DNA from: Tragulus kanchil
Taxonomy: Eukaryota; Chordata; Mammalia; Artiodactyla; Tragulidae
Reading direction: 5' to 3'
DNA: 64,000 nt
Assembly: GCA_022376925.1 (NCBI GenBank)
Contig: JAIOJX010000002.1
Span: 41,873,501 to 41,937,500 of the forward strand
The notes beneath the pieces were generated by a model that was given only the letters and a program-made list of their open reading frames with translations, ran no database searches and was not told where the DNA came from. The first letter of the stretch is position 1; each line of letters starts with the position of its first letter. Below are positions 1-11,730 of this stretch, one piece after another. The position numbers and the translations under genes are program-made.

Positions 1-741
1 CAGAGAAGAGAGACTTTGGATTTCTTTTTAGCTCTTCTCTTCATAGCAGTTCTCATTATATGAATTGAGGTGCAAATATGAAAGTTATGCCTATTTCTGA
101 GAATATGTTCGATCCACAAACTCAGAATACGGGCAGATAATCGTAAGACAGATTTCTTTAGTGTTTGTCACTCATGAGGCCTTCAACTTGACCAGGGTCA
201 GCAGTACAAAGTCCTATAAGTCCCGAAAGGTCTAGCTTTCTCCTTCTCTAGTGCATAGTTGTCCCCAAAAGTTATACTTTGGGAAAGAGTAGTAGAAACA
301 GCTAACTGACAGGATTAGGGTATCAGTGAAGGGTTCTTCCCTGAAGGACCCAGTTGCTTTTCGAGTCAGGGGTTCTAGGACTGCTCCTGGCTCAAGCTGA
401 GACACAGAGGAGACACCCTGGAGATCGTCATGCTTGTTCAGTCAGAGCCTGTCACTTACTGCACAGGTCAGATGGGAGTTTCTTCAGGTTCTCAACTGTT
501 CCAGCAATCTCTCCTTAGCCGTTCTCCACCAAATATCCCCGAACCTCAGAGCATATTAATAGCTTGGGTCCTCTAGGTTCTTATGTGTGCTCTGCCTGAC
601 TGCCTCTGGACACTTAACATGCACTGCTTGGCTTTTCCTTACCTCACTGAAACCTGGGAGCCTGTTTTTAAGGGCAGCCTGTGCAGTACTGACCACCTTC
701 TTCATGGCTCCCTGAGGGGTCACGTTAAGAGGCAGTTGACT

Positions 742-1008
742 GGGCTTCCCTGCTGGTCCAGTGCAGCTCAAGGGGCTCCGGTTCCATCCCTGGCCTGGGA
801 AGATCCCACGTGCAGCAAAGCAGCTGGACCAATGTGTCCAACTACCAAGCCGGAGCTCTGGAGCGCATGCGCCCAGAGCTGGTGCTCTGCAATGAGAGAG
901 GCCACCGCGATGGGAGGCCCACACAGGCCAAAGAACAAAGATGGATGGAAATAGATAAATGAAAGACCAATAAAAGTGGTTAAAAAAACTAATAATAAAA
1001 TAAAATAA
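742..1008 (+). mobile_element. Lineage-specific tRNA-Glu SINE, copy 1
   Basis: It starts gggcttccctgctggtccag, the tRNA-Glu-like head carrying a Pol III A box, followed by a B-box-like stretch. The shared family body follows (gatcccacgtgcagc, a cggagctctggagcgcatg block, and gggaggcccacacaggcc). It ends gaccaataaaagtggtt with an A-rich AATAAAATA tail. The head carries small changes (ctgctgg, gtgcagctca), so it is slightly aged. ORFs of 123 and 173 aa that overlap it are SINE shadows, not genes. Confidence 0.93.
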
Positions 1009-1845
1009 GAGAGACAGTTGGCCAGGTGACAGATCTCCCTCAGTCTTCATATTTCTGTGTCTGTATTTTACCGTCACATTGCTAGCATCTAGGTATTCTG
1101 ACTTCTTTTCTGGGCTATGCAGACGGCAGAAAGTTTGAGTTACTTTGATTTAGGAATTTTATAGGACAGTTCCAGTTACAGACAGACCCTTTGCCAACTG
1201 TGATGAATTCCCAATTTCCACAAACTCAGAATACGGGCAGATAATCGTAAGACAGATTTCTTTAGTGTTTGTCACTCATGAGGCCTTCAACTTGACCAGG
1301 GTCAGCAGTACAAAGTCCTATAAGTCCCGAAAGGTCTAGCTTTCTCCTTCTCTAGTGCATAGTTGTCCCCAAAAGTTATACTTTGGGAAAGAGTAGTAGA
1401 AACAGCTAACTGACAGGATTAGGGTATCAGTGAAGGGTTCTTCCCTGAAGGACCCAGTTGCTTTTCGAGTCAGGGGTTCTAGGACTGCTCCTGGCTCAAG
1501 CTGAGACACAGAGGAGACACCCTGGAGATCGTCATGCTTGTTCAGTCAGAGCCTGTCACTTACTGCACAGGTCAGATGGGAGTTTCTTCAGGTTCTCAAC
1601 TGTTCCAGCAATCTCTCCTTAGCCGTTCTCCACCAAATATCCCCGAACCTCAGAGCATATTAATAGCTTGGGTCCTCTAGGTTCTTATGTGTGCTCTGCC
1701 TGACTGCCTCTGGACACTTAACATGCACTGCTTGGCTTTTCCTTACCTCACTGAAACCTGGGAGCCTGTTTTTAAGGGCAGCCTGTGCAGTACTGACCAC
1801 CTTCTTCATGGCTCCCTGAGGGGTCACGTTAAGAGGCAGTTGACT

Positions 1846-2112
1846 GGGCTTCCCTGCTGGTCCAGTGCAGCTCAAGGGGCTCCGGTTCCATCCCTGGCCT
1901 GGGAAGATCCCACGTGCAGCAAAGCAGCTGGACCAATGTGTCCAACTACCAAGCCGGAGCTCTGGAGCGCATGCGCCCAGAGCTGGTGCTCTGCAATGAG
2001 AGAGGCCACCGCGATGGGAGGCCCACACAGGCCAAAGAACAAAGATGGATGGAAATAGATAAATGAAAGACCAATAAAAGTGGTTAAAAAAACTAATAAT
2101 AAAATAAAATAA
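1846..2112 (+). mobile_element. Lineage SINE copy 1, duplicated image
   Basis: This is the image of the SINE at 742-1008 inside tandem duplication 1. It should not be counted as an independent insertion. Confidence 0.93.
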
Positions 2113-2424
2113 GAGAGACAGTTGGCCAGGTGACAGATCTCCCTCAGTCTTCATATTTCTGTGTCTGTATTTTACCGTCACATTGCTAGCATCTAGGTAT
2201 TCTGACTTCTTTTCTGGGCTATGCAGACGGCAGAAAGTTTGAGTTACTTTGATTTAGGAATTTTATAGGACAGTTCCAGTTACAGACAGACCCTTTGCCA
2301 ACTGTGATGAATTCCCAATTTCATCCTTGGAATGCATTTCTTAGTGACATATTACAGCACCTAACAGACAGAAACTAATCATGAAACTTAGAGGACTTTC
2401 ATGTCTGTTTTCTTGTTTCCTCTT

Positions 2425-2580
2425 CAGATAACCTTGTGGTATAAGTAGAACTAGATTCTTATAGATGAGGAAACAGATGCAGAAAAGATAATTACTTTTC
2501 TGGAGGCAGAACAAGAACTAACTAGAACCTGAATCCCTTGACTTCTTTCCTTGGGCTCTGTCTTTTCAACACACATCTAG
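2425..2580 (+). repeat. MIR-like ancient SINE
   Basis: The MIR core reads through degenerately: 'atagatgaggaaacagatg', then an agataattacttt stretch, then 'aagaactaactagaacctga'. These match the usual 'gaggaaactgaggc... taagtaacttgcc... cagagctgggattc' order. The copy is highly diverged, so its edges are approximate. Confidence 0.65.
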
Positions 2581-4960
2581 CAGCAGGTGGGTGTATTCAC
2601 ACGCACAGTGCAGCCCACGCACCTCTATCCGGAAACTACAGTTCAGTCATGTTAGTTGTTGAGTGCCCCTAATAACAGCATATATTAAAGAATATATTTG
2701 CAGGTAAATTAACAGACTTGAGAGTATGTGCATGTTAGTATTTTCTGTGTAATATTTATACCTTTTAATTTCTATCTCTATACAATAATTCTATCCAGAG
2801 AAAAAGGCATCTTCTACTTTTTAAATGAATCCACTGCTTGCTTTAGAAATCCTTGAATGGGACTGGAATGTCTTCCTTCTGTAAGAGGGTTTGGAGACAG
2901 GTTGTGGGGTTGTTTAATGGAGGAAGTTCTGCAGGTTGAAGCCTGAACTGTTGTTAATCTTATCCAATCTGCATAATAATTAATGCCCAAGGAGATCAGT
3001 CTCCTGATTGTTGAAGAGACTTGATGATTGTTGATTAAATCTTTTTTGTTGTTAAATCATTTTTTCCGTGTTTTTTTTCTCCCAAGAAACAAACAAAATA
3101 TTCGAAGATGAGTGGTACGTGTACTTCGTAAAGCCAGCTCAGTGCCCCCCTTCATCAACTGCTCGTCTTTAGAGCGTCACATGAAGGCGTTCTTAGTGAG
3201 ATTTAGTGCAGGCCTCCACTGTTATCTCACTGGAGGGTTGCTGGAGGCTGGCTTTCCCGACAGCCCTGACCGCAGAGCGCTGGAATGCGGGGCTGACGTC
3301 ACAGCCGCTCCTGGGAATGTTCTACATTCCTCTTCCTGGCAGTGGTCAGGTGGCTTCCAGCAAGAATGAAGGACAACAGCTTCCAAAGAAGAAAAAAGAG
3401 AAGAGGAAGAGAACAGTTTATAATCAAACTGTTGTGAGGGAGGCACTTTTATTCTGAGCCAAAACTGAAATTAGAACCAGATGTCTTACATTCTGATGCT
3501 GCACGAATGCTCAATGCATTTATTAATGACTGTAATAGCTGAGCTCGTTGGCTTTTCATTGAACTTAAGTTTTGAAACTCTTTAAGAATTGTGGAAAAAC
3601 AACTTGTAGTTGACATTTTATCTGCACAAGCAGCTCTCTAAGTGTAAAGAGGGGGATGGCGCACTGGGGTGCGGGTGCTGTGGTTAATGGACAGGTTGTG
3701 CCGAGTGTTGATCTTCTCAGACATCTTGAAGTGTAACCTGTCAGTTAAAATACCTGCTCCAGAAGTTTTTTTTCCTGAAAATATTTACATCTCCTTTGTT
3801 ACTTCTGAATATTATGTTACTGGCCAAGCTAAATATTCAAAACAAAACCTAGCAGACTCTTAATATAATAAACACAGATTTCCCAAAGTCATTCAACTCT
3901 GCAATAGTGTGTGCAACAGAAAGCTGGACAGCAACGGAGTTAAATTTAAACTTAATTTGTGTTTTCTTGTCTTCTAGGTATGGAAGTGCTTTTGTTCAGA
4001 TTGATTGTACTAGCTTAACAAATCACAATTCGTGTGTTTTAAAGTAAAATACTTCATTCTTTTTTTTGTAAGACACTGCATTTCAGTAGATTCTCACTTA
4101 TTTCTGTGTAACAGCAGTTACATTAAAACAGTTCTTCAGTTTAGGTGAAATATGTTTGTATACTTCCTGTTATATATTGAAATGGAAAGTTGGCTTCCTG
4201 TGTAGGTCATGTCGCTTGTAAGGAATTTCCAGAAATGTGGAGAAGCACTGACTCATGGTGTACAGTGGACTGATCCCATTGCAGTAAGGCGTGAGGGGTT
4301 TTTCTGAGCTCCTGGTTGAAGCAAGCGAAATATGCCTGTGTAATGTGCTATTTTATTTTTAGAGGTCATGCTGGGGGTGGAGGAGAGGCTGTTGGTCGGG
4401 ATAAGAGCCTTGCTAAAAGCTTTGAAATGACTGAAGTTCTAGGATTCGGTGTGTGTCTACATGTGTGTTTTTTTGGCACTCTACTATTTGATTTTGAAAA
4501 CTGGGCTGCTTTTGTCATTGTCACCACCTGTGGTCTCTCAGCAGGGTGCCCCCCACCCTCCACCCTCAGGCTGGGATGGTGCCTGGCTGTGGGCTTTGTG
4601 AAGTGTCAGTGATGGTGCTGCTTGTATTGCAGGAATCAGTCCAGAAAAAGATCTATGGTATTGAACCCTTTATATCTATAATCAAAAGCTCCGCATCTAA
4701 TAGAAACAGTTTACTTAAAACTTTAAATACTAGTGGGCTGGAGTTAACAGGAGAACTATGATTTGTTGCATTTAATATGCCTGGTTCTGTCCTGAATATT
4801 TTAACATGTGTTAAATTGTTTAAATCTGAAGTTACTGGTTGAGATTTATTTTTCATTCATTTGGTATGGAGATGTCTGCTACATTTGAGAGAGATAAGCT
4901 TTCTATAACAAAAATTCACTTCTAAATACCTATCTAATCTCATGAAGTTAATATATCCCA
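2581..4960. other. Unique DNA, no gene recognised
   Basis: This stretch is AT-rich single-copy sequence with short T-runs. The ORFs at 3112-3457 and 4316-4761 are short. They lack family similarity that I recognise and show no convincing splice context. The run at 3222-3440, with a lysine-rich frame, comes from a purine-rich tract (aagaagaaaaaagagaagag) rather than a domain. Confidence 0.5.
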
Positions 4961-5030
4961 AGTGTATTCATCCATCAGTTCCACAAACACTCCCTGAATA
5001 ACTGTCCTGTGTGTGCCAAAACCTGTACTG

Positions 5031-5122
5031 CTGGCTGCCGAGTGCTAGGTGCCGACTGGTGGGTACTGAGTGCTGGGCACTAGGTGCTCAGTGCTGGGTA
5101 GTAAGTGCTGGGTGCTGTGGAA
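5031..5122 (+). repeat. Degenerate GTGCTGGGTA minisatellite-like tract
   Basis: About ten imperfect units of a 10-mer resembling gtgctgggta or gtgctaggtg follow one another (gtgctaggtg, gggtactgag, tgctgggcac, taggtgctca, gtgctgggta, gtaagtgctg). The flanking text (tgtgtgccaaaacctgt) resembles the 'tatgtgccaggcactg' phrase of old mammalian repeats. Local expansion inside an ancient repeat is therefore likely. Confidence 0.7.
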
Positions 5123-6069
5123 GATGTGCTCCTGGTTCCCTCTCTGAGGCCAGGGGATGCTGCAGGACCAGAGCAGGAAGCACGCGTTTATGGTGTGTGC
5201 AGCATTCCATTATGGCTGTTGTGGTAGACTTCTGTGGGTATGGTAAGGCACAAAGAAGGGGCATACTTAGATCTGTGCTAGATTCTGTGGGATTGGTTCT
5301 TTTAAAATGATTCTGAGGATGTCATAGTTGCTGATTGAAAGTAATCTGAGTAGACAGTGCTAGGAAAACAGTCTTATAAAGGAGATGAGGGGAATATTCC
5401 TGCATGTGTGACATGTACTTATTTCCTTACATACACTTACACAGCTCACAAAAACAGCATGGCTGCCCTGTGTGTCTAAGGTCTGCCTTTCTCCCACACT
5501 CCTAAAGAGCTTGAATGGCTGTTTGTTTAAATCTTGGAATCATAGAGCATGTTTAAAACTGTTTCCTGTGAGTGTGATGATTGGCAGAAAGAAGAGCAGG
5601 TGTCCGTCTTGTGAACAGAGCACCTGGCATCCAGGAGGGACGTGGGTCCAGCAGGCGGTCTGCTGGTGGACGCCCCCCTGAGCCGTTGTTCTGCAGAGCG
5701 CTCGTCGTGTCTCCTGAGCACCTGCCAGGGCCACCTTTTGCTGAACAATGCCAAGGGAGCCATTGCCCTATTTTGAGGGGTGCTTGTGAGGCATTATTAA
5801 CCTAATGAAGCTCATATTTCAGGATGCAAGTATCGTTCTCTGCCTCTCTAAGTGTGTGTTCTCTCATAACGTGGCAGACCCCTGCCGACCTCTGGTCAGT
5901 GTTGTGCTTGAGGCTGAGTGAGCACCAGCATGGAGTGGCCTGTGGCTCTGACGCTGGAAGTGATGCAGGCCCAACACCTGTCACACCATCCACACGGGAT
6001 CCTGGAGGAACCCAGAAGGCCCAGGGCTGGTGCCACCACATATAGAGGACTTCATATATACATTTAAAG

Positions 6070-6070
<1 letters not shown>
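5123..6070. other. Unique DNA, no gene recognised
   Basis: Only short overlapping ORFs are present (for example 5472-5805 and 5802-6045). They overlap on both strands in GC-richer DNA and match nothing that I know. No repeat was recognised. Confidence 0.45.

Positions 6071-6102
<32 letters not shown>
6071..6102. repeat. (TA)n microsatellite
   Basis: An uninterrupted TA dinucleotide run of about 16 units. Confidence 0.97.
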
Positions 6103-6103
<1 letters not shown>

Positions 6104-6317
6104 TTCCTGTTCATAGTTCCCAGTTACACAGTGCAAGTCTAGGTGCTAAATTGTGTAAGCTACTTTTCTATGCATGTCTTATAGTGTGTAGAAATTTAGT
6201 GTGTCTGTTAACTGTATAAATGAAGTGACTCTGCTTTGAGGCAAAACAACATTCTTTACTTTGTAAACACTCATATATGTATACACATAATCCACACTAT
6301 GCTTAAAAAAAAAAAAA

Positions 6318-7065
6318 ACTGTGGTAAAATACACATAACATGAAATTTAACATTTCACTATTTCTAGGTATATTCACTGGTATTAAGTATATTTGGAATG
6401 TTGTGCAAGCATCACCAGTGTACAGAGCTTATTCATCATCTCAGACAGAAGCTCTGTTCCCGTTAATCAAGAATTCCCCTTCTTTTTCCCGAGCACCCCC
6501 TAGCCCAGCTCCCAGTAAACTTGCCTGTTCTAGGTAACTTCTCTTGTACTTTCTGTCTCTATAAACTTGCCTATTCTAGGTAACTCGTGTAAATGGAGCT
6601 GCACAGTACTTGTCCTTTTGTGTCTGACTTCTTTCCCTTATGTTAATGTCCGCAAAGTCCATGCCATGCCATGGATGACGGTTGATATATTCATTTGTCT
6701 GCTGATGGACATCGAAGTTGTTTATACCTTCCGGTTCTTGTGGATAATGCTGTTGTGAACATCGACGTACAAATACCTGTTTCAGTTCCTGCTTTCAGTT
6801 CTTTTGAGAATCTATCTAGGAGTGAAAATGTAGAGTGTATGTTAATTCTGTGTTTAACTTTTTGAGGAACTCATAGTTTTCCACAGCAGCACAGTCTTTG
6901 TGCATTCCCACCAGCAGTGCAAAGGGGTTCCGGTTTCTCGACATCCTCATGAATACTCGATATTTTCCTGTTTTAAAAAATGGTCATTTCAAGGTGGTAT
7001 TTCCTCCTGGTTTTGGTTCACATTTCCTTAGTGACTAGTGACGTTGAGCACATGATACACCTTTA
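6318..7065 (-). mobile_element. Old L1 (L1MB-like) 3' end
   Basis: Read on the plus strand it begins tgtggtaaaatacacataac and continues through the L1MB-type 3' UTR phrases: 'tattcactggtattaagtat', 'gttgtgcaagcatcacca', 'cttgcctattctaggtaact'. It then runs into the ORF2 C-terminal stretch (tgctgttgtgaacatcga, ttttgaggaactcatag). It is strongly decayed. A 45-bp internal repeat of aaacttgcctrttctaggtaact lies at about 6518-6585. The 63-aa ORF here is a shadow. Confidence 0.8.
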
Positions 7066-7375
7066 AATTCAGAAATAACTGCAGTAAACAGTTACAAGTC
7101 TTCAACAAGATGAAGAGTCCCTCATCAGACATTCTTCATTCCAACTGCAGCCTCTCCAACTGACAAACAGTTTCTTGTTGTAATTTGCACCTGTGACAGA
7201 AGGCTAGGACCACTGTTCTCAGGGCTCAGAAAAACAGAAAAAGTTCTTTTCCGGTCAGGTAACCTTACAACAACGTGTTCTTTTGCTCTGTTTGTATCAG
7301 ATTCATTAGCTATCCAAAATGTTATGTTTACTTATACTGACTTACTAGAAAAACGAAGCTTTTAATCTAAAACTA

Positions 7376-7470
7376 GGTGTGTGTGCATGCTCAGTCATGT
7401 CTGACTCTTTGTGACCCCATGGACTATAGCCTGCCAGGCTCCTCTGTCCATGTGGAGAATGGCAAACCTC
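7376..7470 (-). mobile_element. BovB/BOV-A2-derived fragment
   Basis: It contains catgctcagtcatgtctgac followed by tttgtgaccccatggactat and agcctgccaggctcctctgtcc. This is the reverse of the BovB-derived tail shared by BovB, BOV-A2 and Bov-tA. Only about 90 bp remain. This element marks the genome as ruminant. Confidence 0.88.
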
Positions 7471-7477
7471 TAAAAAT

Positions 7478-8182
7478 TTTCTAGGTATATTCACTGGTAT
7501 TAAGTATATTTGGAATGTTGTGCAAGCATCACCAGTGTACAGAGCTTATTCATCATCTCAGACAGAAGCTCTGTTCCCGTTAATCAAGAATTCCCCTTCT
7601 TTTTCCCGAGCACCCCCTAGCCCAGCTCCCAGTAAACTTGCCTGTTCTAGGTAACTTCTCTTGTACTTTCTGTCTCTATAAACTTGCCTATTCTAGGTAA
7701 CTCGTGTAAATGGAGCTGCACAGTACTTGTCCTTTTGTGTCTGACTTCTTTCCCTTATGTTAATGTCCGCAAAGTCCATGCCATGCCATGGATGACGGTT
7801 GATATATTCATTTGTCTGCTGATGGACATCGAAGTTGTTTATACCTTCCGGTTCTTGTGGATAATGCTGTTGTGAACATCGACGTACAAATACCTGTTTC
7901 AGTTCCTGCTTTCAGTTCTTTTGAGAATCTATCTAGGAGTGAAAATGTAGAGTGTATGTTAATTCTGTGTTTAACTTTTTGAGGAACTCATAGTTTTCCA
8001 CAGCAGCACAGTCTTTGTGCATTCCCACCAGCAGTGCAAAGGGGTTCCGGTTTCTCGACATCCTCATGAATACTCGATATTTTCCTGTTTTAAAAAATGG
8101 TCATTTCAAGGTGGTATTTCCTCCTGGTTTTGGTTCACATTTCCTTAGTGACTAGTGACGTTGAGCACATGATACACCTTTA
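7478..8182 (-). mobile_element. Old L1 3' end, duplicated image
   Basis: Second image of the L1MB-like fragment at 6361-7065, created by tandem duplication 2. Confidence 0.8.
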
Positions 8183-8492
8183 AATTCAGAAATAACTGCA
8201 GTAAACAGTTACAAGTCTTCAACAAGATGAAGAGTCCCTCATCAGACATTCTTCATTCCAACTGCAGCCTCTCCAACTGACAAACAGTTTCTTGTTGTAA
8301 TTTGCACCTGTGACAGAAGGCTAGGACCACTGTTCTCAGGGCTCAGAAAAACAGAAAAAGTTCTTTTCCGGTCAGGTAACCTTACAACAACGTGTTCTTT
8401 TGCTCTGTTTGTATCAGATTCATTAGCTATCCAAAATGTTATGTTTACTTATACTGACTTACTAGAAAAACGAAGCTTTTAATCTAAAACTA

Positions 8493-8587
8493 GGTGTGTG
8501 TGCATGCTCAGTCATGTCTGACTCTTTGTGACCCCATGGACTATAGCCTGCCAGGCTCCTCTGTCCATGTGGAGAATGGCAAACCTC
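8493..8587 (-). mobile_element. BovB/BOV-A2 fragment, duplicated image
   Basis: Image of 7376-7470 inside tandem duplication 2. Confidence 0.88.
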
Positions 8588-8732
8588 TAAAAATTTTCTT
8601 GTTGGAGTATAGTTATGAATAAAGTATAGACATTCTATATTTTACTTGGTAAATCTGGCAACTATTTACCTTATGCTGAATTATACACAATATATTTAAA
8701 GTGTTAGTTTCTGCTGTAGAGCAGAGTGAATC

Positions 8733-8770
<38 letters not shown>

Positions 8771-8825
8771 ATATAACATATATACATGTAATACATATAA
8801 GTATAAATATACATATATGTATTTA
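8733..8825. repeat. (AT)n(GT)n compound microsatellite
   Basis: About 7 AT units are followed by about 13 GT units and then an imperfect AT/ACAT-rich tail to about 8825. Confidence 0.95.
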
Positions 8826-9283
8826 AAACCATGTTTTAAAATTCAAGAAATGCTTTCTATTTTTGTCTTCTTAAAAAAAGGAAATGAATAGAAATATAGT
8901 GCGCACAACACAGTGGTATTTTGTGATTTCTGACATGAACACACCTGTAGCCCAGTTAATCCCACAAACGTGGAATGGAGACTGGTCAGCCCAAGGCTAT
9001 CTGGCAGCCAGGAATAACTCCCTCTGAGCTCACAGGCTCTCGCCTTTCCATGCTGGCTCTGACCAAGCCTTCATCAGCTTTTTCTGCGACTGACAACCAC
9101 ATATGGAAAATCAATGGATTTTAAAATGGTTGTTTTTCTCACAAATTCGGAGAAAGAGACAAAGCAAGAAAGCACGTGTGGGTGTATATATAGTCACATG
9201 TCACGGTGCTGTGCAGGCCAGACAGTCCAAGCGCATGCTGACCTAAGCATTGAGCCAGGGGGAACAGCAAGATCCTGTTCGGA
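8826..9283. other. Unique DNA, nothing recognised
   Basis: No repeat family or credible exon was seen. Confidence 0.5.
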
Positions 9284-9297
9284 CTAGAATTACTCTT

Positions 9298-9421
9298 TTT
9301 TTTTTTTTTAACATGGGTCCAGCCGCTCCGTGGCACGTGGGATCTTCCTAGGCCAGGGGTTGAACTGGCGCGCCTTGCACTGCAAGGCGGTGTCCTTACC
9401 CACTGGACCACCAGGGAAGCC
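9298..9421 (-). mobile_element. Head-only lineage SINE with TSD
   Basis: On the minus strand this is the tRNA-Glu-like head (gggcttccctggtggtccag, then accgccttgcagtgcaaggc) and the first linker to gagcggctggacccatgt, followed directly by poly(A). The downstream half of the family body is absent. The flanks ctagaattactctt at 9284-9297 and 9422-9435 are perfect target-site duplications. It is therefore a complete insertion of a roughly 110-bp product, not a later deletion. Confidence 0.93.
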
Positions 9422-9435
9422 CTAGAATTACTCTT

Positions 9436-10020
9436 CTCCTGCTCACACACTTCTACGACCTAGGAGCATCCTTCATTAACATAAAATGCTACCCTGTCTT
9501 GTAAAACTAATTGAAATGCATCTACAGAACCAACCGAAATGCTTTCAAACACAACACAGATCTACCCTCTATTAGAATAACAAAAATGTCTAGGTTATTT
9601 TTTTTCTAAAATGCTCCTTGAGGATTCCATATTCCCCTCATTTACAAGAACATACATTCCATAACACCCAAGACAGAAATTTCTGGCTTTAACCATTTGC
9701 TCTTGAGGAGAAAGTAGTAAGGAAAGGAAGACAGTTATTTCTATTTATTCATCAAAACAACTTATTCAAATATCTACAGTAACAGTGAACAAGGTCACCC
9801 TCGACACGCATCTGCAGCCCGTCTGCCTACGACCTGACCCTCACTCTGAGGGGCCTCTGCTGAGGAATGACTGGTGTCCAAGAGGCATTCTCAAAATGCT
9901 ACCCATACACTTTCCTCTGAAAAAGCACGATGTCTGGGAAAGGCCACGGCCACATTGATATGGAATTGCATACCACGTCAGGAAAAGGTCCCTAGAAAAC
10001 TCTGTGAGCCTCTTCCAGTT
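9436..10020. other. Unique DNA, part of duplication 3
   Basis: AT-rich single-copy sequence with no repeat or gene recognised. Most of it (from about 9593) recurs after 10677. Confidence 0.5.
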
Positions 10021-11730
10021 GGTTTACATTTTCTTTCTTTCTTTCTTTCTTTTTTGTTTTTATAAAACCTTTATTTTACTTTCAACTTCTAGAGAGTTCT
10101 GTTATTTACAGATATGCATGTTCCAAGATTAGTCATATGCATATCCCCCCCTTCCCACCCCTCCCAACTATCACACAGCACCCCTGAACAATCCCCTTTT
10201 CTCACAGAGCAATGACTATAGCTATTTTCTTCACTTATGATACTACAGGCCTTCGTGCTACTTCCTTTACACCTCCCACCCTCTGTTCCTTCCCCACAAT
10301 GTCCATATGTCCACTGTCCATGTCTGTCTTTCCATTGCTTCACTGTGTGTGCCATCCTCACCATCCTACTAGATTCCATATATATGTGTTAATATACTGT
10401 ATTTGTCCTTCTCTTTCTGACTGACTTCACTTTTGATGATACGTTCTAGATCCAGCCACCTCATTAGGGCTGATTCTTCTGCATTTCTCTTTACAGCTGT
10501 GTAGTATTCCATTGTATATATGTACCAGGGCTTCTGTATCCATTCATTCGTCGATGGACATCTAGGTTGCTTCCATGTTCTGGCTATTGTATAGAGAGCT
10601 GCAATGAACATTGGGGTACAGGTGCTTCTTTCAGATTTGATTTCATCAGGAAACCCTCATTGGTAAGCCGTTTCACAGAGGTTATTTTTTTCTAAAATGC
10701 TCCTTGAGGATTATTTCCCTCATTTACAAGAACATACATTCCATAACACCCAAGACAGAAATTTCTGGCTTTAACCATTTGCTCTTGAGGAGAAAGTAGT
10801 AAGGAAAGGAAGACAGGTATTTCTATTTATTCATCAAAACAACTTATTCAAATATCTACAGTAACAGTGAACAAGGTCCCCCTCGACACGCATCTGCCGC
10901 CCGTCTGGCTACGACCTGACCCTCACTCTGAGGGGCCTCTGCTGAGGAATGACTGGTGTCCAAGAGGCATTCTCAAAATGCTACCCATACACTTTCCTCT
11001 GAAAAAGCACGATGTCTGGGAAAGGCCACGGCCACATTGATATGGAATTGCATACCACGTCAGGAAAAGGTCCCTAGAAAACTCTGTGAGCCTCTTCCAG
11101 TTGGTTTACATTTTCTTTCTTTCTTTCTTTCTTTTTTTTTTATAAAACCTTTATTTTACTTTCAACTTCTAGAGAGTTCTGTTATTTACAGATATGCATG
11201 TTCCAAGATTAGTCATATGCATATCCCCCCCTTCCCACCCCTCCCAACTATCACACAGCACCCCTGAACAATCCCCTTTTCTCACAGAGCAATGACTATA
11301 GCTATTTTCTTCACTTATGATACTACAGGCCTTCGTGCTACTTCCTTTACACCTCCCACCCTCTGTTCCTTCCCCACAATGTCCATATGTCCACTGTCCA
11401 TGTCTGTCTTTCCATTGCTTCACTGTGTGTGCCATCCTCACCATCCTACTAGATTCCATATATATGTGTTAATATACTGTATTTGTCCTTCTCTTTCTGA
11501 CTGACTTCACTTTTGATGATACGTTCTAGATCCAGCCACCTCATTAGGGCTGATTCTTCTGCATTTCTCTTTACAGCTGTGTAGTATTCCATTGTATATA
11601 TGTACCAGGGCTTCTGTATCCATTCATTCGTCGATGGACATCTAGGTTCCTTCCATGTTCTAGCTATTGTATAGAGAGGTGCAATGAACATTGGGGTACA
11701 GGTGCTTCTTTCAGATTTGATTTCATCAGG
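9593..11730. repeat. Tandem duplication 3, unit about 1081 bp
   Basis: About 9593-10650 recurs at 10678-11730 (offset 1080-1082). Scattered differences exist: gacagttatt/gacaggtatt, ctgcagcccg/ctgccgcccg, aggattccatattcccc/aggattatttccc, and a T-run length change. Positions 10651-10677 at the join match neither arm cleanly. Confidence 0.95.
10036..10650 (-). mobile_element. Truncated image of L1 copy B, 3' end
   Basis: It matches 11118-11730, the 3' UTR and ORF2 C-terminus of the L1 at 11118-13346, and then breaks off at the duplication join. It is preceded by ggtttacattttctt, the same TSD. It is an image made by duplication 3, not a separate L1. Confidence 0.85.

Larger units (their letters stand above)
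114..2322. repeat. Tandem duplication 1, unit 1104 bp
   Basis: Positions 114-1217 recur at 1218-2321 with a constant offset of 1104 and no difference that I noticed. The unit carries a whole lineage SINE plus flanking unique DNA. The join at 1217/1218 is abrupt, with only a base or two of shared sequence. It is one of 13 such events of similar size here, so an assembly overlap is more likely than a true duplication. Confidence 0.97.
6361..8598. repeat. Tandem duplication 2, unit 1117 bp
   Basis: Positions 6361-7477 recur at 7478-8594 (offset 1117), apparently identical. The junction shows about 6 bp of shared sequence (ttttct). The unit holds most of the old L1 end plus a BovB-derived scrap. 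Confidence 0.97.

Noticed and set aside
556..1077. 173-aa and 123-aa ORFs over the first SINE and many similar ORFs elsewhere, with shared phrases such as VWASHRGGL
   Set aside because: They are translations of SINE copies in various frames. The same protein text recurs wherever the SINE does, on both strands.
114..2322. The 1.1-kb tandem pairs as a new kind of mobile or amplifying element
   Set aside because: The pairs share no common sequence, no ends and no TSD. They share only their size. Errors at the joins point to assembly.
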